The notes under the pieces were generated by a model that saw only the letters and a list, made by a program, of their open reading frames with translations, was not told the DNA's origin and made no database searches. This document shows, piece by piece, positions 1-6,967 of a stretch of DNA of 7,636 bases (positions within the stretch are counted from its first letter, which is position 1; each line of letters begins with the position of its first letter). This DNA comes from Thermomicrobiales bacterium (GTDB lineage: Bacteria; Chloroflexota; Chloroflexia; Thermomicrobiales; UBA6265). A program made the translations under genes and the position numbers. The stretch spans positions 1 to 7,636 of the forward strand of contig JAUJLY010000122.1 of NCBI GenBank assembly GCA_030447145.1, read 5' to 3'.

Positions 1-774
1 CCTCTTCTGGTCGTAGCCCTCGAGCAGGTCGACCGCCCGCCGCGCCGCCGCCCGTGCCGCGGCACGCCACTGAATATCGCCTCCCTCACTGGTGAGGGCG
101 TCGGCCGTCATCTCTGCGTCGGGTGAGGCGCGAATCCCCAGTAGCAGGTCGACTCCGGTCCCCGCTATCGAGGTCTGGAAGGCTCCGGCGACATCTCCAT
201 CGGTTATGAGCTTGATTCGCGATCCTGCCGCGCGCGTCTCCCGTATGATCTCTTCGTGCCTGGACCGATCCAGCACCACGACGGTGAGATCCTCAACCTT
301 CATCCCCTTTGCATCGGCGATGCTGATCAGGTTTTCCGTTACTGACCTGGTGATATCGATCCGCCCCGCCGCGGATGGCCCGACCGCGATCTTCTCCATG
401 TACGCGATGTCTTGCCAACCATAGAACGCACCTCGCTCGGCGATAGCGATAACGCAAAGTGCGTTCGGCTGCCCTTGCGCCAGCAAGCGCGTACCTTCCA
501 CAGGATCGACCGCAATATCGACCTTCGGCGCATCGGCACAACCCAGCCGCTCGCCGACGTAGAGCATTGGGGCCTCGTCCTTTTCTCCTTCGCCGATCAC
601 CACCGTGGCGTCCATGTCGATCGTATTGAGAAGCTGGCGCATGGCGTCAACAGCGGCCTGATCGGCTGTCTCCTTATCGCCACGACCCATCCAGCGAGCC
701 GACATGAGCGCGGCCGCTTCCGTGCATCGCGCAAGCTCTAATGAAATATTTCGGCTGATGTCCGGGTTGTCCAT
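1..774 (-). CDS. glpX: Class II fructose-1,6-bisphosphatase (GlpX), C-terminus cut by window edge
   Basis: Cytosolic metal-dependent phosphatase that converts fructose-1,6-bisphosphate to fructose-6-phosphate in gluconeogenesis; some family members also cleave sedoheptulose-1,7-bisphosphate. The frame is open for 258 residues from ATG at 774 to base 1; E. coli GlpX is about 336 aa, so roughly a quarter is missing. Seen: GRGDK at 30-34, GEGEKDEAP at 61-69, VDPVEGTR at 89-96 (T95 is the expected catalytic threonine), YMEK at 125-128 and DGDV at 192-195. The start is supported by AAGGAAA 7 nt upstream. It lies 17 bp behind dinG, so it is probably co-transcribed. Odd point: the usual GG-x-PEG metal/substrate loop reads RASPDAE at 215-221, replacing the conserved metal-binding Glu with Asp; the following segment also diverges, though GYD at 253-255 is kept. 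Family assignment is secure; normal activity is less so. Confidence 0.93.
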   Translation of the reverse strand, partial: MDNPDISRNISLELARCTEAAALMSARWMGRGDKETADQAAVDAMRQLLNTIDMDATVVIGEGEKDEAPMLYVGERLGCADAPKVDIAVDPVEGTRLLAQGQPNALCVIAIAERGAFYGWQDIAYMEKIAVGPSAAGRIDITRSVTENLISIADAKGMKVEDLTVVVLDRSRHEEIIRETRAAGSRIKLITDGDVAGAFQTSIAGTGVDLLLGIRASPDAEMTADALTSEGGDIQWRAAARAAARRAVDLLEGYDQKR

Positions 775-781
775 CGGGATG

Positions 782-788
782 TTTCCTT
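782..788 (-). promoter_or_regulatory. Ribosome binding site of glpX
   Basis: On the minus strand this reads AAGGAAA, 7 nt before the glpX ATG. It lies wholly inside the 17-bp gap after the dinG stop, so glpX can start translation independently on a shared transcript. It also fixes the ATG at 774 as the start. Confidence 0.7.
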
Positions 789-791
789 GCG

Positions 792-3689
792 CTATTGACC
801 AACACGAGCGGGTTTTGCCGCGATCCATCTCGCGGCCTCGTCGGGAAGCTCGTATGACGAGCCAATGACGACATGACAGGGTGGCAATGACTGGATAAAT
901 GATGCCCCATACCGTTTCGATATGGCCCTCTTGTCGAGGATAGCGCACACGCCACGATCTTCCGCGCTCCGGATCAACCGCCCGAACCCCTGCTTGAATT
1001 TCAATACGGCAAGCGGCAGTGACAACTCCATAAACGGTTGGTCATACAGCTCGCTTCGCGCCTCAAAGATCGGATCGGACGGTACGGAAAATGGGAACTT
1101 CGTGATGATCACCATGCTAAGGGCGTCGCCGACCACGTCCACGCCTTCCCAGAACGACGACGTGCCGAAGACAACAGTTCCCTCCTCGGTCCGCAGGCGC
1201 TCGATGAGGTTCCGGGAACTTCCATCAACGCCCTGGCCGAGCACAATGATGTTATGACTCTCCAGTGGTTCCTTGAGGGCGTTCCGCGCGTCACGTAAGG
1301 ATCTATGGCTGGTGAATAGAACCAGTGCCCGTCCTTGCGTTCCGATGAGCGCCTCGCCGAGAACATCATGAAGCACGCTCGTGTAGTTGGGATGATTCGG
1401 CTCAGGCATATCCTCGGGAACATACACCAGGGTAGTGTTTTCATGATCGAATGGTGAGCCGAGATCAAGTGTCGTGGCGTCGAGCAGGCCGAGATGCTCT
1501 ACGATAAACGAGAACGACCCGTCGATAGTCAAGGTCGCAGAAGTCAACACAACGGTGCGAAGACTCGCATAGACATACTGGTTCAGGAGGACGCTGACAT
1601 CGAGTGGCGCTCCGTTCAGCGAGATCAACCCTAACTGTCCGAATCGCTGGATCCAATAAACGCTGGTGGGGTCCAGCTCGCCGAGACACTCATGCAGCTG
1701 GCGCATCACGTCGCTGAGCTGATCAACACCTGTCATGAGCTCCACAATCGCATCATCCCGCTGTTGGACCAATGGGTGCGTGTCGTCATTGGGAAGGGAC
1801 ACCTCGTCCATGACCTGCAGGAACCAGGCGCCCGCCTCCTGGATCTTCCTCAGGAGGTGCTCGAGCTCTTCCCAGATGAGTGCTGCCTGAACGAACGAGC
1901 CGCTGTCTCGCATCTGTTCTGTGATGCGCTGCGACTGGGCATAACCGGCGGCGCCACCGAACCGCGGCTTGCCTACCAGCTGTGACAATCGATTGAACAG
2001 CTCGCCCGTCAGCGAGTTGATCTGCGTCGCGGAGTGCACGGCTTCGTCCGCTAGGGATCGGGCCTCGTCAGAGTGTTTGATCGCCGTACTGTCCTTCAAC
2101 CTGGTCAGCACTGCGGCGGCGATGGGAATCGCCCCGCCCTGAACTGCACCGTCCGACCGTGCAAGCGCCTTCACTGCGTCGTCCACAGCGGGACGATCCA
2201 CCACAAAGCTGAGCTGCCTTGTTGCTTCATCCTCGAGGTGATGCGCCTCGTCGATGACAAGCCGCTCGAAGCTGGGTAGGACCCGTCCTTCCGCCGCGTT
2301 GGAGAGGACCAGCGAATGATTGGCAATCACGATGTGCGCGTGCATGGCATTGTATCGAGCCCGGTGAAAGAAACACTGATTGCTGCCTGCGTATGGGCAA
2401 CGGCCGACGGTGCACCGGCCCCGTTCCGACGCAAACTTCCTCCAGTGACGCTCTTCTTCTGTGGTTAGACGCAGCTCTGCCCGATCCCCGGTACTGGTTT
2501 GTCCGAGCCAGAGAAAAATCTTGGCGCGCAAGGAGGCGTCATGCTCGTCCTCCACGGGGTCGTTACTGTGCGCGAACCACTGTTTGAGGCAGAGATAGTT
2601 CTGCCGTCCCTTCATGACCGCGACATGCAGCTCTTCATTGATTCCCGCTTCGACGAGGGCGGTATGAACGTCCGGAAGGTCCTTCCGGTAGAGCTGGTCC
2701 TGAAGGGCGATCGTAGCAGTACTCACCACCACCCGCTCGCCGCGCGCAATGGCAAACATGGCGGCGGGCAGCAGGTACGCCAGGCTCTTGCCTGTACCAG
2801 TCCCGGCCTCGACGAGTAACTGCTGTTCGTTGTTCAGCGACCCTGCGACCGCCTTGGCCATCGTCACCTGAGTCGGCCTGGGTTCGTATTTCTCGAGGAC
2901 CCGCGAGAGAGGACCATCCCTCCCCAAAAGTCGTTCAATGCGATCGATGTCAACTGGTTCGGAGGAACCAGTCGCGTGCAGGGGTTCTGGACGGTCCCGG
3001 GAAACAAGAAACTGCAACTCAAGCGGCACCGTCGGAGGACGATCCGCCAGGAACAAGGGTGCTTCTCGTCGCTCTCGTGCAGCATTCTGGAAGAACGGAG
3101 CTTCGGGCCAGCCTGCGGTCCTCGCGAACATTGCAACCTGGCTCAGAGTAGACGGATCGTAATCATCGATCCTGTCCAGGAGGGCCTTGAACACATGCAT
3201 TGCCGCGAGTGCATCGTGTAGCGCCCGATGCCTGTCCTCCCCGCTGATCTCATGCCCCAGGTGGCCAGCAATTGTTCCCAACTGGTAATTCGGCAGATCG
3301 GGGAGCAGGGCCGACGCCAGCCGATACGTATCAATTGTCCGGTTCGCAGGCTTCAGTCCAGCACTCGCGAGCAAGGCCAGATCGTGCCCGACGCTCTGGC
3401 CCACAATTGGACGCGCCCCAATTTGCTCACGGAACTCGTCCGCGACCTCGGCGAAGGATGGGCTCGTCTCCAGATCCTCCGCAGTGATACCTGTCAGTTG
3501 AAGTATGTCGCGCGATACCTGCTGTTTGGGCTTAATCGTGCGGCAGTACCGGAAAATTTCGCGATCACGCGTGAAGACCACGAGTCCGACTTCAATAACC
3601 TCGTCAGTCTGTGGGTTCAACCCCGTTGCTTCTACATCGATGGCCACATATTCGGGTCCATCGGCGGCACCTGTAAGAGAATCGGGCAC
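792..3689 (-). CDS. dinG: DnaQ-type 3'-5' exonuclease fused to DinG-family superfamily 2 helicase
   Basis: A 965-aa cytosolic DNA-processing protein. Residues 14-173 form a DEDDh exonuclease domain like the proofreading epsilon subunit: D18 and E20 in AIDVEATG, D103 in GHDLALL, H154 and D159 in HRALHDA. Residues 260-955 form an XPD/DinG-like helicase: Walker A EAGTGTGKS at 294-302, DEAH at 480-483, TSATL at 716-720, SSFWEGVDV at 844-852 and QGFGRLIRS at 900-908. Four cysteines, C367, C426, C431 and C439, match the Fe-S cluster position of XPD/DinG helicases. B. subtilis DinG has the same layout at about 930 aa. The family is linked to repair and removal of R-loops or other structures. The start is GTG, with a weak SD (TGGAAAG) 10 nt upstream; the exonuclease domain begins about 13 residues later, and I found no in-frame ATG nearby upstream. 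It lies 59 bp after the M20 gene and 17 bp before glpX. Confidence 0.95.
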   Translation of the reverse strand: MPDSLTGAADGPEYVAIDVEATGLNPQTDEVIEVGLVVFTRDREIFRYCRTIKPKQQVSRDILQLTGITAEDLETSPSFAEVADEFREQIGARPIVGQSVGHDLALLASAGLKPANRTIDTYRLASALLPDLPNYQLGTIAGHLGHEISGEDRHRALHDALAAMHVFKALLDRIDDYDPSTLSQVAMFARTAGWPEAPFFQNAARERREAPLFLADRPPTVPLELQFLVSRDRPEPLHATGSSEPVDIDRIERLLGRDGPLSRVLEKYEPRPTQVTMAKAVAGSLNNEQQLLVEAGTGTGKSLAYLLPAAMFAIARGERVVVSTATIALQDQLYRKDLPDVHTALVEAGINEELHVAVMKGRQNYLCLKQWFAHSNDPVEDEHDASLRAKIFLWLGQTSTGDRAELRLTTEEERHWRKFASERGRCTVGRCPYAGSNQCFFHRARYNAMHAHIVIANHSLVLSNAAEGRVLPSFERLVIDEAHHLEDEATRQLSFVVDRPAVDDAVKALARSDGAVQGGAIPIAAAVLTRLKDSTAIKHSDEARSLADEAVHSATQINSLTGELFNRLSQLVGKPRFGGAAGYAQSQRITEQMRDSGSFVQAALIWEELEHLLRKIQEAGAWFLQVMDEVSLPNDDTHPLVQQRDDAIVELMTGVDQLSDVMRQLHECLGELDPTSVYWIQRFGQLGLISLNGAPLDVSVLLNQYVYASLRTVVLTSATLTIDGSFSFIVEHLGLLDATTLDLGSPFDHENTTLVYVPEDMPEPNHPNYTSVLHDVLGEALIGTQGRALVLFTSHRSLRDARNALKEPLESHNIIVLGQGVDGSSRNLIERLRTEEGTVVFGTSSFWEGVDVVGDALSMVIITKFPFSVPSDPIFEARSELYDQPFMELSLPLAVLKFKQGFGRLIRSAEDRGVCAILDKRAISKRYGASFIQSLPPCHVVIGSSYELPDEAARWIAAKPARVGQ

Positions 3690-3707
3690 GATAACGGTAC
3701 TTTCCAG

Positions 3708-3723
3708 GCTGAGACATCTCAGC
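3708..3723. repeat. Perfect 7-bp inverted repeat upstream of dinG
   Basis: GCTGAGA at 3708-3714 and TCTCAGC at 3717-3723 are exact reverse complements separated by two bases. The repeat fills the middle of the 59-bp gap between the M20 stop and the dinG GTG, and abuts the weak dinG SD at 3700-3706. Such a tight dyad fits a DNA-binding site. As RNA it would need a loop of at least 3-4 nt, leaving a 6-bp stem. No U-tract follows on the minus strand, so it is not a typical terminator. It does not match the GAAC-N4-GTTC LexA box of Gram-positives. Confidence 0.5.
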
Positions 3724-3748
3724 GGTCCATGATGTTCTGAGTGCTTCG

Positions 3749-4906
3749 CTACAACTGCCCGGTAGCTATGGCATCGGCAGAGCGGGTTGCCGTCAACAGC
3801 AACTGGGCGAAGCCCTTTGCCAGTGGGGAGATATTGATATATTCGTCTACCCGATGCACGTTTCCCCCGGTAGTGAGGCCGATACAGATAGCGGGGATAC
3901 CCCTGCTAATGGGAATGTTGGCGTCGGTGCTGGAAGTATCGTAGGCGACATCGAATCCCAGCTCCCGGAGAACGGATGTAGCGACTGGGACCAGGCCTCT
4001 GTCTGCAGGAAGCTCACCGGCAGGGCGATCACCGACCACATCAACGTCTACATCGATCCCATCAGGTGCTGGCATTGCAAGCACACGTTCGACTTCTGAA
4101 ACCAGGCCGGCCAACGCCTTGGCGCTCGTCGATCTCATATCGAGGACGGCTACCGCTTCCGGAGCAATCGTGTTGACGCTGATGCCGCCCTGAAAAATGC
4201 CCGCATTGAAGGAGGTCTTGGGATCGTCGGTCAAGGGAATCGCATCCAATCGAGCTACGATCCTCGCCAAATGATGGATCGCACTCGGAAGCCCGGCCTG
4301 TCCCCAGCTGTGACCCCCAGGACCGATGACGGTAACGCGCAAGCGGCGGCTGCCGACCGCCCGGTGGGTGATCCGGCCGAGCGAATGCCCCTCGACCGCA
4401 ATCGCACCACCGAGATTAGGAAGTGCGTCGACCACCGCACGCATCCCGCGAAGGTCGCCGAGCCCCTCCTCTCCGACATTCCCGGTGACAACAATGTCGA
4501 CGGCGGGCACAATGCCGAGATCCCTCAGAGCCCGGCCCACCATGGCGACTGAGGCGACACTGACCGTATTGTCACCGACGCCCGGGCCGTGAAGTACATC
4601 ACCCTCCCGGGTCACTGTCAGGTTCACATCGCTCGGGAAGACCGTATCGATGTGGCCGGCGAGCAACAGGCAAAGCGAGGAATCCGTCCCGGCAATACGG
4701 CCCGTGACGTTATGGAGTTCATCCTCGGTCACATCCTCGTATCCGAGTTGCTCCAATTCCTCCCGAACAGCGGCTGCGCGGAGTGCTTCGTCGTTAGTGG
4801 GCGCAGGGACTTCGCTGAGACGGGTTGTGAGCTCAACGATGGGCTCGACGTAGGTCTCGGCGACGTTCAGGACATCCGATAACGGCGGTGACTGCGTCGA
4901 TGGCAC
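3749..4906 (-). CDS. M20-family metallohydrolase (peptidase/deacylase), substrate unknown
   Basis: A 385-aa dizinc amidohydrolase of the M20/M25/M40 group, which includes ArgE, DapE, PepT and carboxypeptidase G2. Seen: H85 and D87 in AGHIDTVFP (first metal site), D112 in GPGVGDN (bridging Asp), E146-E147 in GEEGLGD (catalytic base plus metal ligand), E172 in AVEG, and H351 in GGNVH near the C-terminus. The lid/dimerisation domain lies at about 180-290, with GGHSWG at 198-203. All expected ligands are present, so it should be an active enzyme. There is no signal peptide, so it is probably cytosolic. The GTG start follows a strong AGGAG by 7 nt. The frame stays open upstream to 5185, but that extension has no recognisable domain and lacks comparable start signals. 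It is the first gene of the minus-strand block. The neighbours do not reveal a substrate: peptide, N-acyl amino acid or related amides are all possible. Confidence 0.92.
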   Translation of the reverse strand: MPSTQSPPLSDVLNVAETYVEPIVELTTRLSEVPAPTNDEALRAAAVREELEQLGYEDVTEDELHNVTGRIAGTDSSLCLLLAGHIDTVFPSDVNLTVTREGDVLHGPGVGDNTVSVASVAMVGRALRDLGIVPAVDIVVTGNVGEEGLGDLRGMRAVVDALPNLGGAIAVEGHSLGRITHRAVGSRRLRVTVIGPGGHSWGQAGLPSAIHHLARIVARLDAIPLTDDPKTSFNAGIFQGGISVNTIAPEAVAVLDMRSTSAKALAGLVSEVERVLAMPAPDGIDVDVDVVGDRPAGELPADRGLVPVATSVLRELGFDVAYDTSSTDANIPISRGIPAICIGLTTGGNVHRVDEYINISPLAKGFAQLLLTATRSADAIATGQL

Positions 4907-4913
4907 GTGCGTT

Positions 4914-4918
4914 CTCCT
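4914..4918 (-). promoter_or_regulatory. Strong ribosome binding site deciding the M20 GTG start
   Basis: The minus strand reads AGAGGAGA here, with the AGGAG core 7 nt before GTG at 4906. It is the best Shine-Dalgarno match in the minus-strand block, and is the reason for choosing the 385-aa form over the 478-aa open frame. Confidence 0.8.
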
Positions 4919-4959
4919 CTGGGAATCTGCGTGGATAGCGCCGGCATCGCGCTCCCGAA

Positions 4960-4965
4960 AGTATA
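4960..4965 (-). promoter_or_regulatory. Possible -10 box for the M20-dinG-glpX block
   Basis: TATACT on the minus strand matches the TATAAT consensus in five of six positions and would give a leader of about 45-50 nt. No fitting -35 element is present: TTGTGG lies only 9 bp upstream, which is too close. The call is therefore weak. Confidence 0.25.
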
Positions 4966-5146
4966 CCGGAGTTTCCACAATTCCCTGCTCACTTTCCCGC
5001 CCTCCCACTCCAACACCCAGAGCCGTCCAGATGACGACCGAGCGGTTCTCCAGAGCCAGATCAGCGGCTCCAGTTGCGGCTTTGTGAGGGGCATTATCTC
5101 GCGCGCTCACGGCATAAATGGCACAATGAAGTGGAGAGAGTGCGTA

Positions 5147-5160
5147 CGGGCAGATGCCCG
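5147..5160. repeat. Perfect 6-bp inverted repeat beside the sdhA ribosome binding site
   Basis: CGGGCA (5147-5152) and TGCCCG (5155-5160) are exact reverse complements around a 2-base centre. As RNA this gives a 5-bp all-GC stem with an AGAT loop, ending 5 nt before the sdhA SD. It could be an operator or a leader hairpin affecting ribosome access. No U-tract follows, so it is not an intrinsic terminator. Confidence 0.45.
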
Positions 5161-5165
5161 GTATG

Positions 5166-5171
5166 AAGGAG
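5166..5171 (+). promoter_or_regulatory. Ribosome binding site of sdhA
   Basis: AAGGAG lies 7 nt before ATG at 5179, an optimal arrangement. It favours this ATG over the TTG codon directly before it at 5176. Confidence 0.85.
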
Positions 5172-5178
5172 CAACTTG

Positions 5179-6912
5179 ATGGCATATCACCGGTACGACG
5201 CGGTCATCGTCGGAGCCGGCGGCGCGGGGTTAATGGCTGCGATTCAGCTGGCCGGGAAAGCCAACATTGCCGTCGTCAGCAAGCTCTACCCGACTCGCTC
5301 CCATACTGGCGCGGCGCAAGGTGGCATCAGCGCCGCCCTTGGGAACACGGAAGAAGACCATTGGGAATGGCACATGTACGACACGGTCAAGGGGGGCGAC
5401 TACCTCGTTGACCAGGATGCCGCCGAGGTCCTCACCCGGGAAGCGATCGACGCCGTTCTGGAGCTTGAGCATATGGGCTTGCCCTTCAACCGGACGCCCG
5501 ACGGAAGGATCGACCAGCGCCGGTTTGGTGGCCATAGCCGTAACTTCGGAGAGGGGCCCGTCCGCCGTGCGTGTTACGCGGCGGACCGCACCGGCCACAT
5601 GATCATCCAGACGCTGTACCAGCAGGGGATCAAGCACAACGTCAATTTCTTCGACGAGCATCACCTGGTGGATGTTATCTTCGCCGCCGACGGCACGTGC
5701 TGCGGTGTAGTGACCTATCAAATCAAGACTGGCGAACTTCATACTATCCATGCGAAGACGGTCCTCATTGCCAGTGGTGGATTTGGCCGCGTCTTCAAGG
5801 TGACGTCGAACGCCATGGCGGGAACTGGTGATGGCGTCGCCATTCCGTTCCGTCACGGCATTCCTCTGATGGACATGGAGATGTACCAGTTCCACCCGAC
5901 GGGCCTTTACAAGCTAGGCATCCTCCTGTCGGAGGCCGCCCGTGGTGAGGGAGGCGTTGTCCGGAACAGCGAAGGTGAGGCCTTCGCCGCCCGCTACGCG
6001 CCCACGATGAAGGACCTCGCCCCTCGGGACATGATGTCCCGCTTCATCCACCAGGAAATCAGAGAAGGACGCGGCATCGATGGCAAGGACTATGTCCTGC
6101 TCGATGTCTCGCATCTGCCGCCCGAGGTCATCGACGAGAAGCTCCCTGACATTACCGACTTCGCACGCGTCTATCTCGGCGTCGAACCGAAGGAGGAGGG
6201 CGTGCCGATCCAGCCCACCGCCCACTACGCGATGGGCGGGCTGCCCACGAACATTGAAGGCCAGGTCATCCGGGATCCGGCAGGAACCGCTGTTCCCGGT
6301 CTCTACTCGGCAGGCGAATCGGCATGCGTTTCTGTCCACGGCGCGAATCGGCTGGGGACGAACTCGCTGGTCGACCTCGTCGTCTTCGGGCGCCGCGCCG
6401 GAAAACGCATGTACGAAGAGATTCAAAACGTCGACTGGGCGGAACTGCCTTCGAACCCGGAGGACAATGCACGTTCAGACATCGACACGTTGCTGAACCG
6501 GCAGAGCGGCGAGCGGATCGCCGACATCCGATCCGGGATGCAGGAAGTCATGATGGACAAGGTGTCCGTCGTCAGAAACGAAACCGGCATGCAAGAAGCG
6601 CAAGCGAGGATTTCCGAGCTCAAGAGCGCATATGCCAATGCAGCGATCATGGATCGCGGACGCATTTACAACATGGACCTACTTGAAGCGCTGGAGCTCG
6701 GTAACATGCTCGACTGCGCGGAGACTATTATCGAGGGTGCGCTTGCCCGGAAAGAGAGCCGTGGTGCTCATTACCGGGATGACTACGAGGCCCGGGACGA
6801 CCAGAATTGGCTGGCCCACTCGATGGTCTACCGGAACAATGACGGCTCCTTGCGGTCCGAGAAGAAACCAGTGGTCATCACGACCATGCAGCCAAAAGAG
6901 CGCAAATACTAG
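5179..6912 (+). CDS. sdhA: Succinate dehydrogenase flavoprotein subunit SdhA
   Basis: Catalytic FAD subunit of complex II, a 577-aa protein that oxidises succinate to fumarate on the cytoplasmic face of the membrane and passes electrons to SdhB. Length is normal. Seen: dinucleotide-binding VGAGGAG at 11-17; SHTGAAQGG at 41-49, with H42 expected to hold FAD covalently; H239 in FHPTG; S251-E252 before ARGEGG; R283 in APRD; H349 in PTAHYAMGG; and R391 in GANRLGTNS. These correspond to the dicarboxylate-binding and proton-transfer residues of E. coli SdhA. The C-terminal helical and capping segment (about 440-577) is complete. It could in principle work as fumarate reductase, but pairing with this SdhB type favours succinate oxidation. 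It is the first gene of its operon, 55 bp before sdhB, with no sdhC or sdhD upstream. Confidence 0.97.
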   Translation: MAYHRYDAVIVGAGGAGLMAAIQLAGKANIAVVSKLYPTRSHTGAAQGGISAALGNTEEDHWEWHMYDTVKGGDYLVDQDAAEVLTREAIDAVLELEHMGLPFNRTPDGRIDQRRFGGHSRNFGEGPVRRACYAADRTGHMIIQTLYQQGIKHNVNFFDEHHLVDVIFAADGTCCGVVTYQIKTGELHTIHAKTVLIASGGFGRVFKVTSNAMAGTGDGVAIPFRHGIPLMDMEMYQFHPTGLYKLGILLSEAARGEGGVVRNSEGEAFAARYAPTMKDLAPRDMMSRFIHQEIREGRGIDGKDYVLLDVSHLPPEVIDEKLPDITDFARVYLGVEPKEEGVPIQPTAHYAMGGLPTNIEGQVIRDPAGTAVPGLYSAGESACVSVHGANRLGTNSLVDLVVFGRRAGKRMYEEIQNVDWAELPSNPEDNARSDIDTLLNRQSGERIADIRSGMQEVMMDKVSVVRNETGMQEAQARISELKSAYANAAIMDRGRIYNMDLLEALELGNMLDCAETIIEGALARKESRGAHYRDDYEARDDQNWLAHSMVYRNNDGSLRSEKKPVVITTMQPKERKY

Positions 6913-6954
6913 ATTGCTCCTCACCCATTTCGGATCTCGATTCTGATCAGCACA

Positions 6955-6960
6955 GAAAGG
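6955..6960 (+). promoter_or_regulatory. Ribosome binding site of sdhB
   Basis: GAAAGG lies 7 nt before the GTG at 6968 and supports that start. Its first three bases lie in the right arm of a short inverted repeat (TTCTG 6941-6945, CAGAA 6953-6957), which might partly mask it in the mRNA. Confidence 0.65.
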
Positions 6961-6967
6961 CATCTCC

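Larger units (their letters stand above)
4907..5178. other. Divergent intergenic region between M20 gene and sdhA
   Basis: This 272-bp stretch should hold the transcription starts of both divergent blocks. On the minus strand TATACT (4965-4960) is a good -10 look-alike about 54 nt upstream of the M20 start, but no -35 box lies at 16-18 bp. On the plus strand no -35/-10 pair with normal spacing was found for sdhA. Other elements seen are an 8-bp direct repeat CCAGAGCC at 5017-5024 and 5050-5057 (33 bp apart, near three helical turns), a GTGAG-N17-CTCAC dyad at 5084-5110, and the palindrome at 5147-5160. Open frames crossing it look like chance. Confidence 0.7.

Noticed and set aside
3708..3723. 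Palindrome as a terminator after the M20 gene
   Set aside because: The stem is short with almost no loop, and no run of T follows on the minus strand.
3228..3740. 170-codon plus-strand frame opposite the DinG exonuclease domain
   Set aside because: The opposite strand encodes clear DEDDh motifs; this frame is their shadow.
5082..5118. sigma-70 promoter for sdhA using TTGTGA and CATAAA
   Set aside because: The spacing is 25 bp, too long for a functional pair, and each box matches consensus in only four of six positions.
4907..5179. 90-codon plus-strand frame across the divergent region
   Set aside because: It begins at a GTG that overlaps the M20 start, ends on the sdhA start codon, has low-complexity content and no recognisable domain.
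4907..5185. N-terminal extension of the M20 gene to 478 aa on the minus strand
   Set aside because: The frame is open to 5185, but the extra 93 residues show no domain and would overlap the sdhA start. A strong AGGAG 7 nt before GTG at 4906 gives a normal M20 length.
5230..5895. 221-codon open frame on the minus strand inside sdhA
   Set aside because: It lies wholly antisense to conserved sdhA codons and resembles no family. Long antisense frames are common in GC-rich genes.
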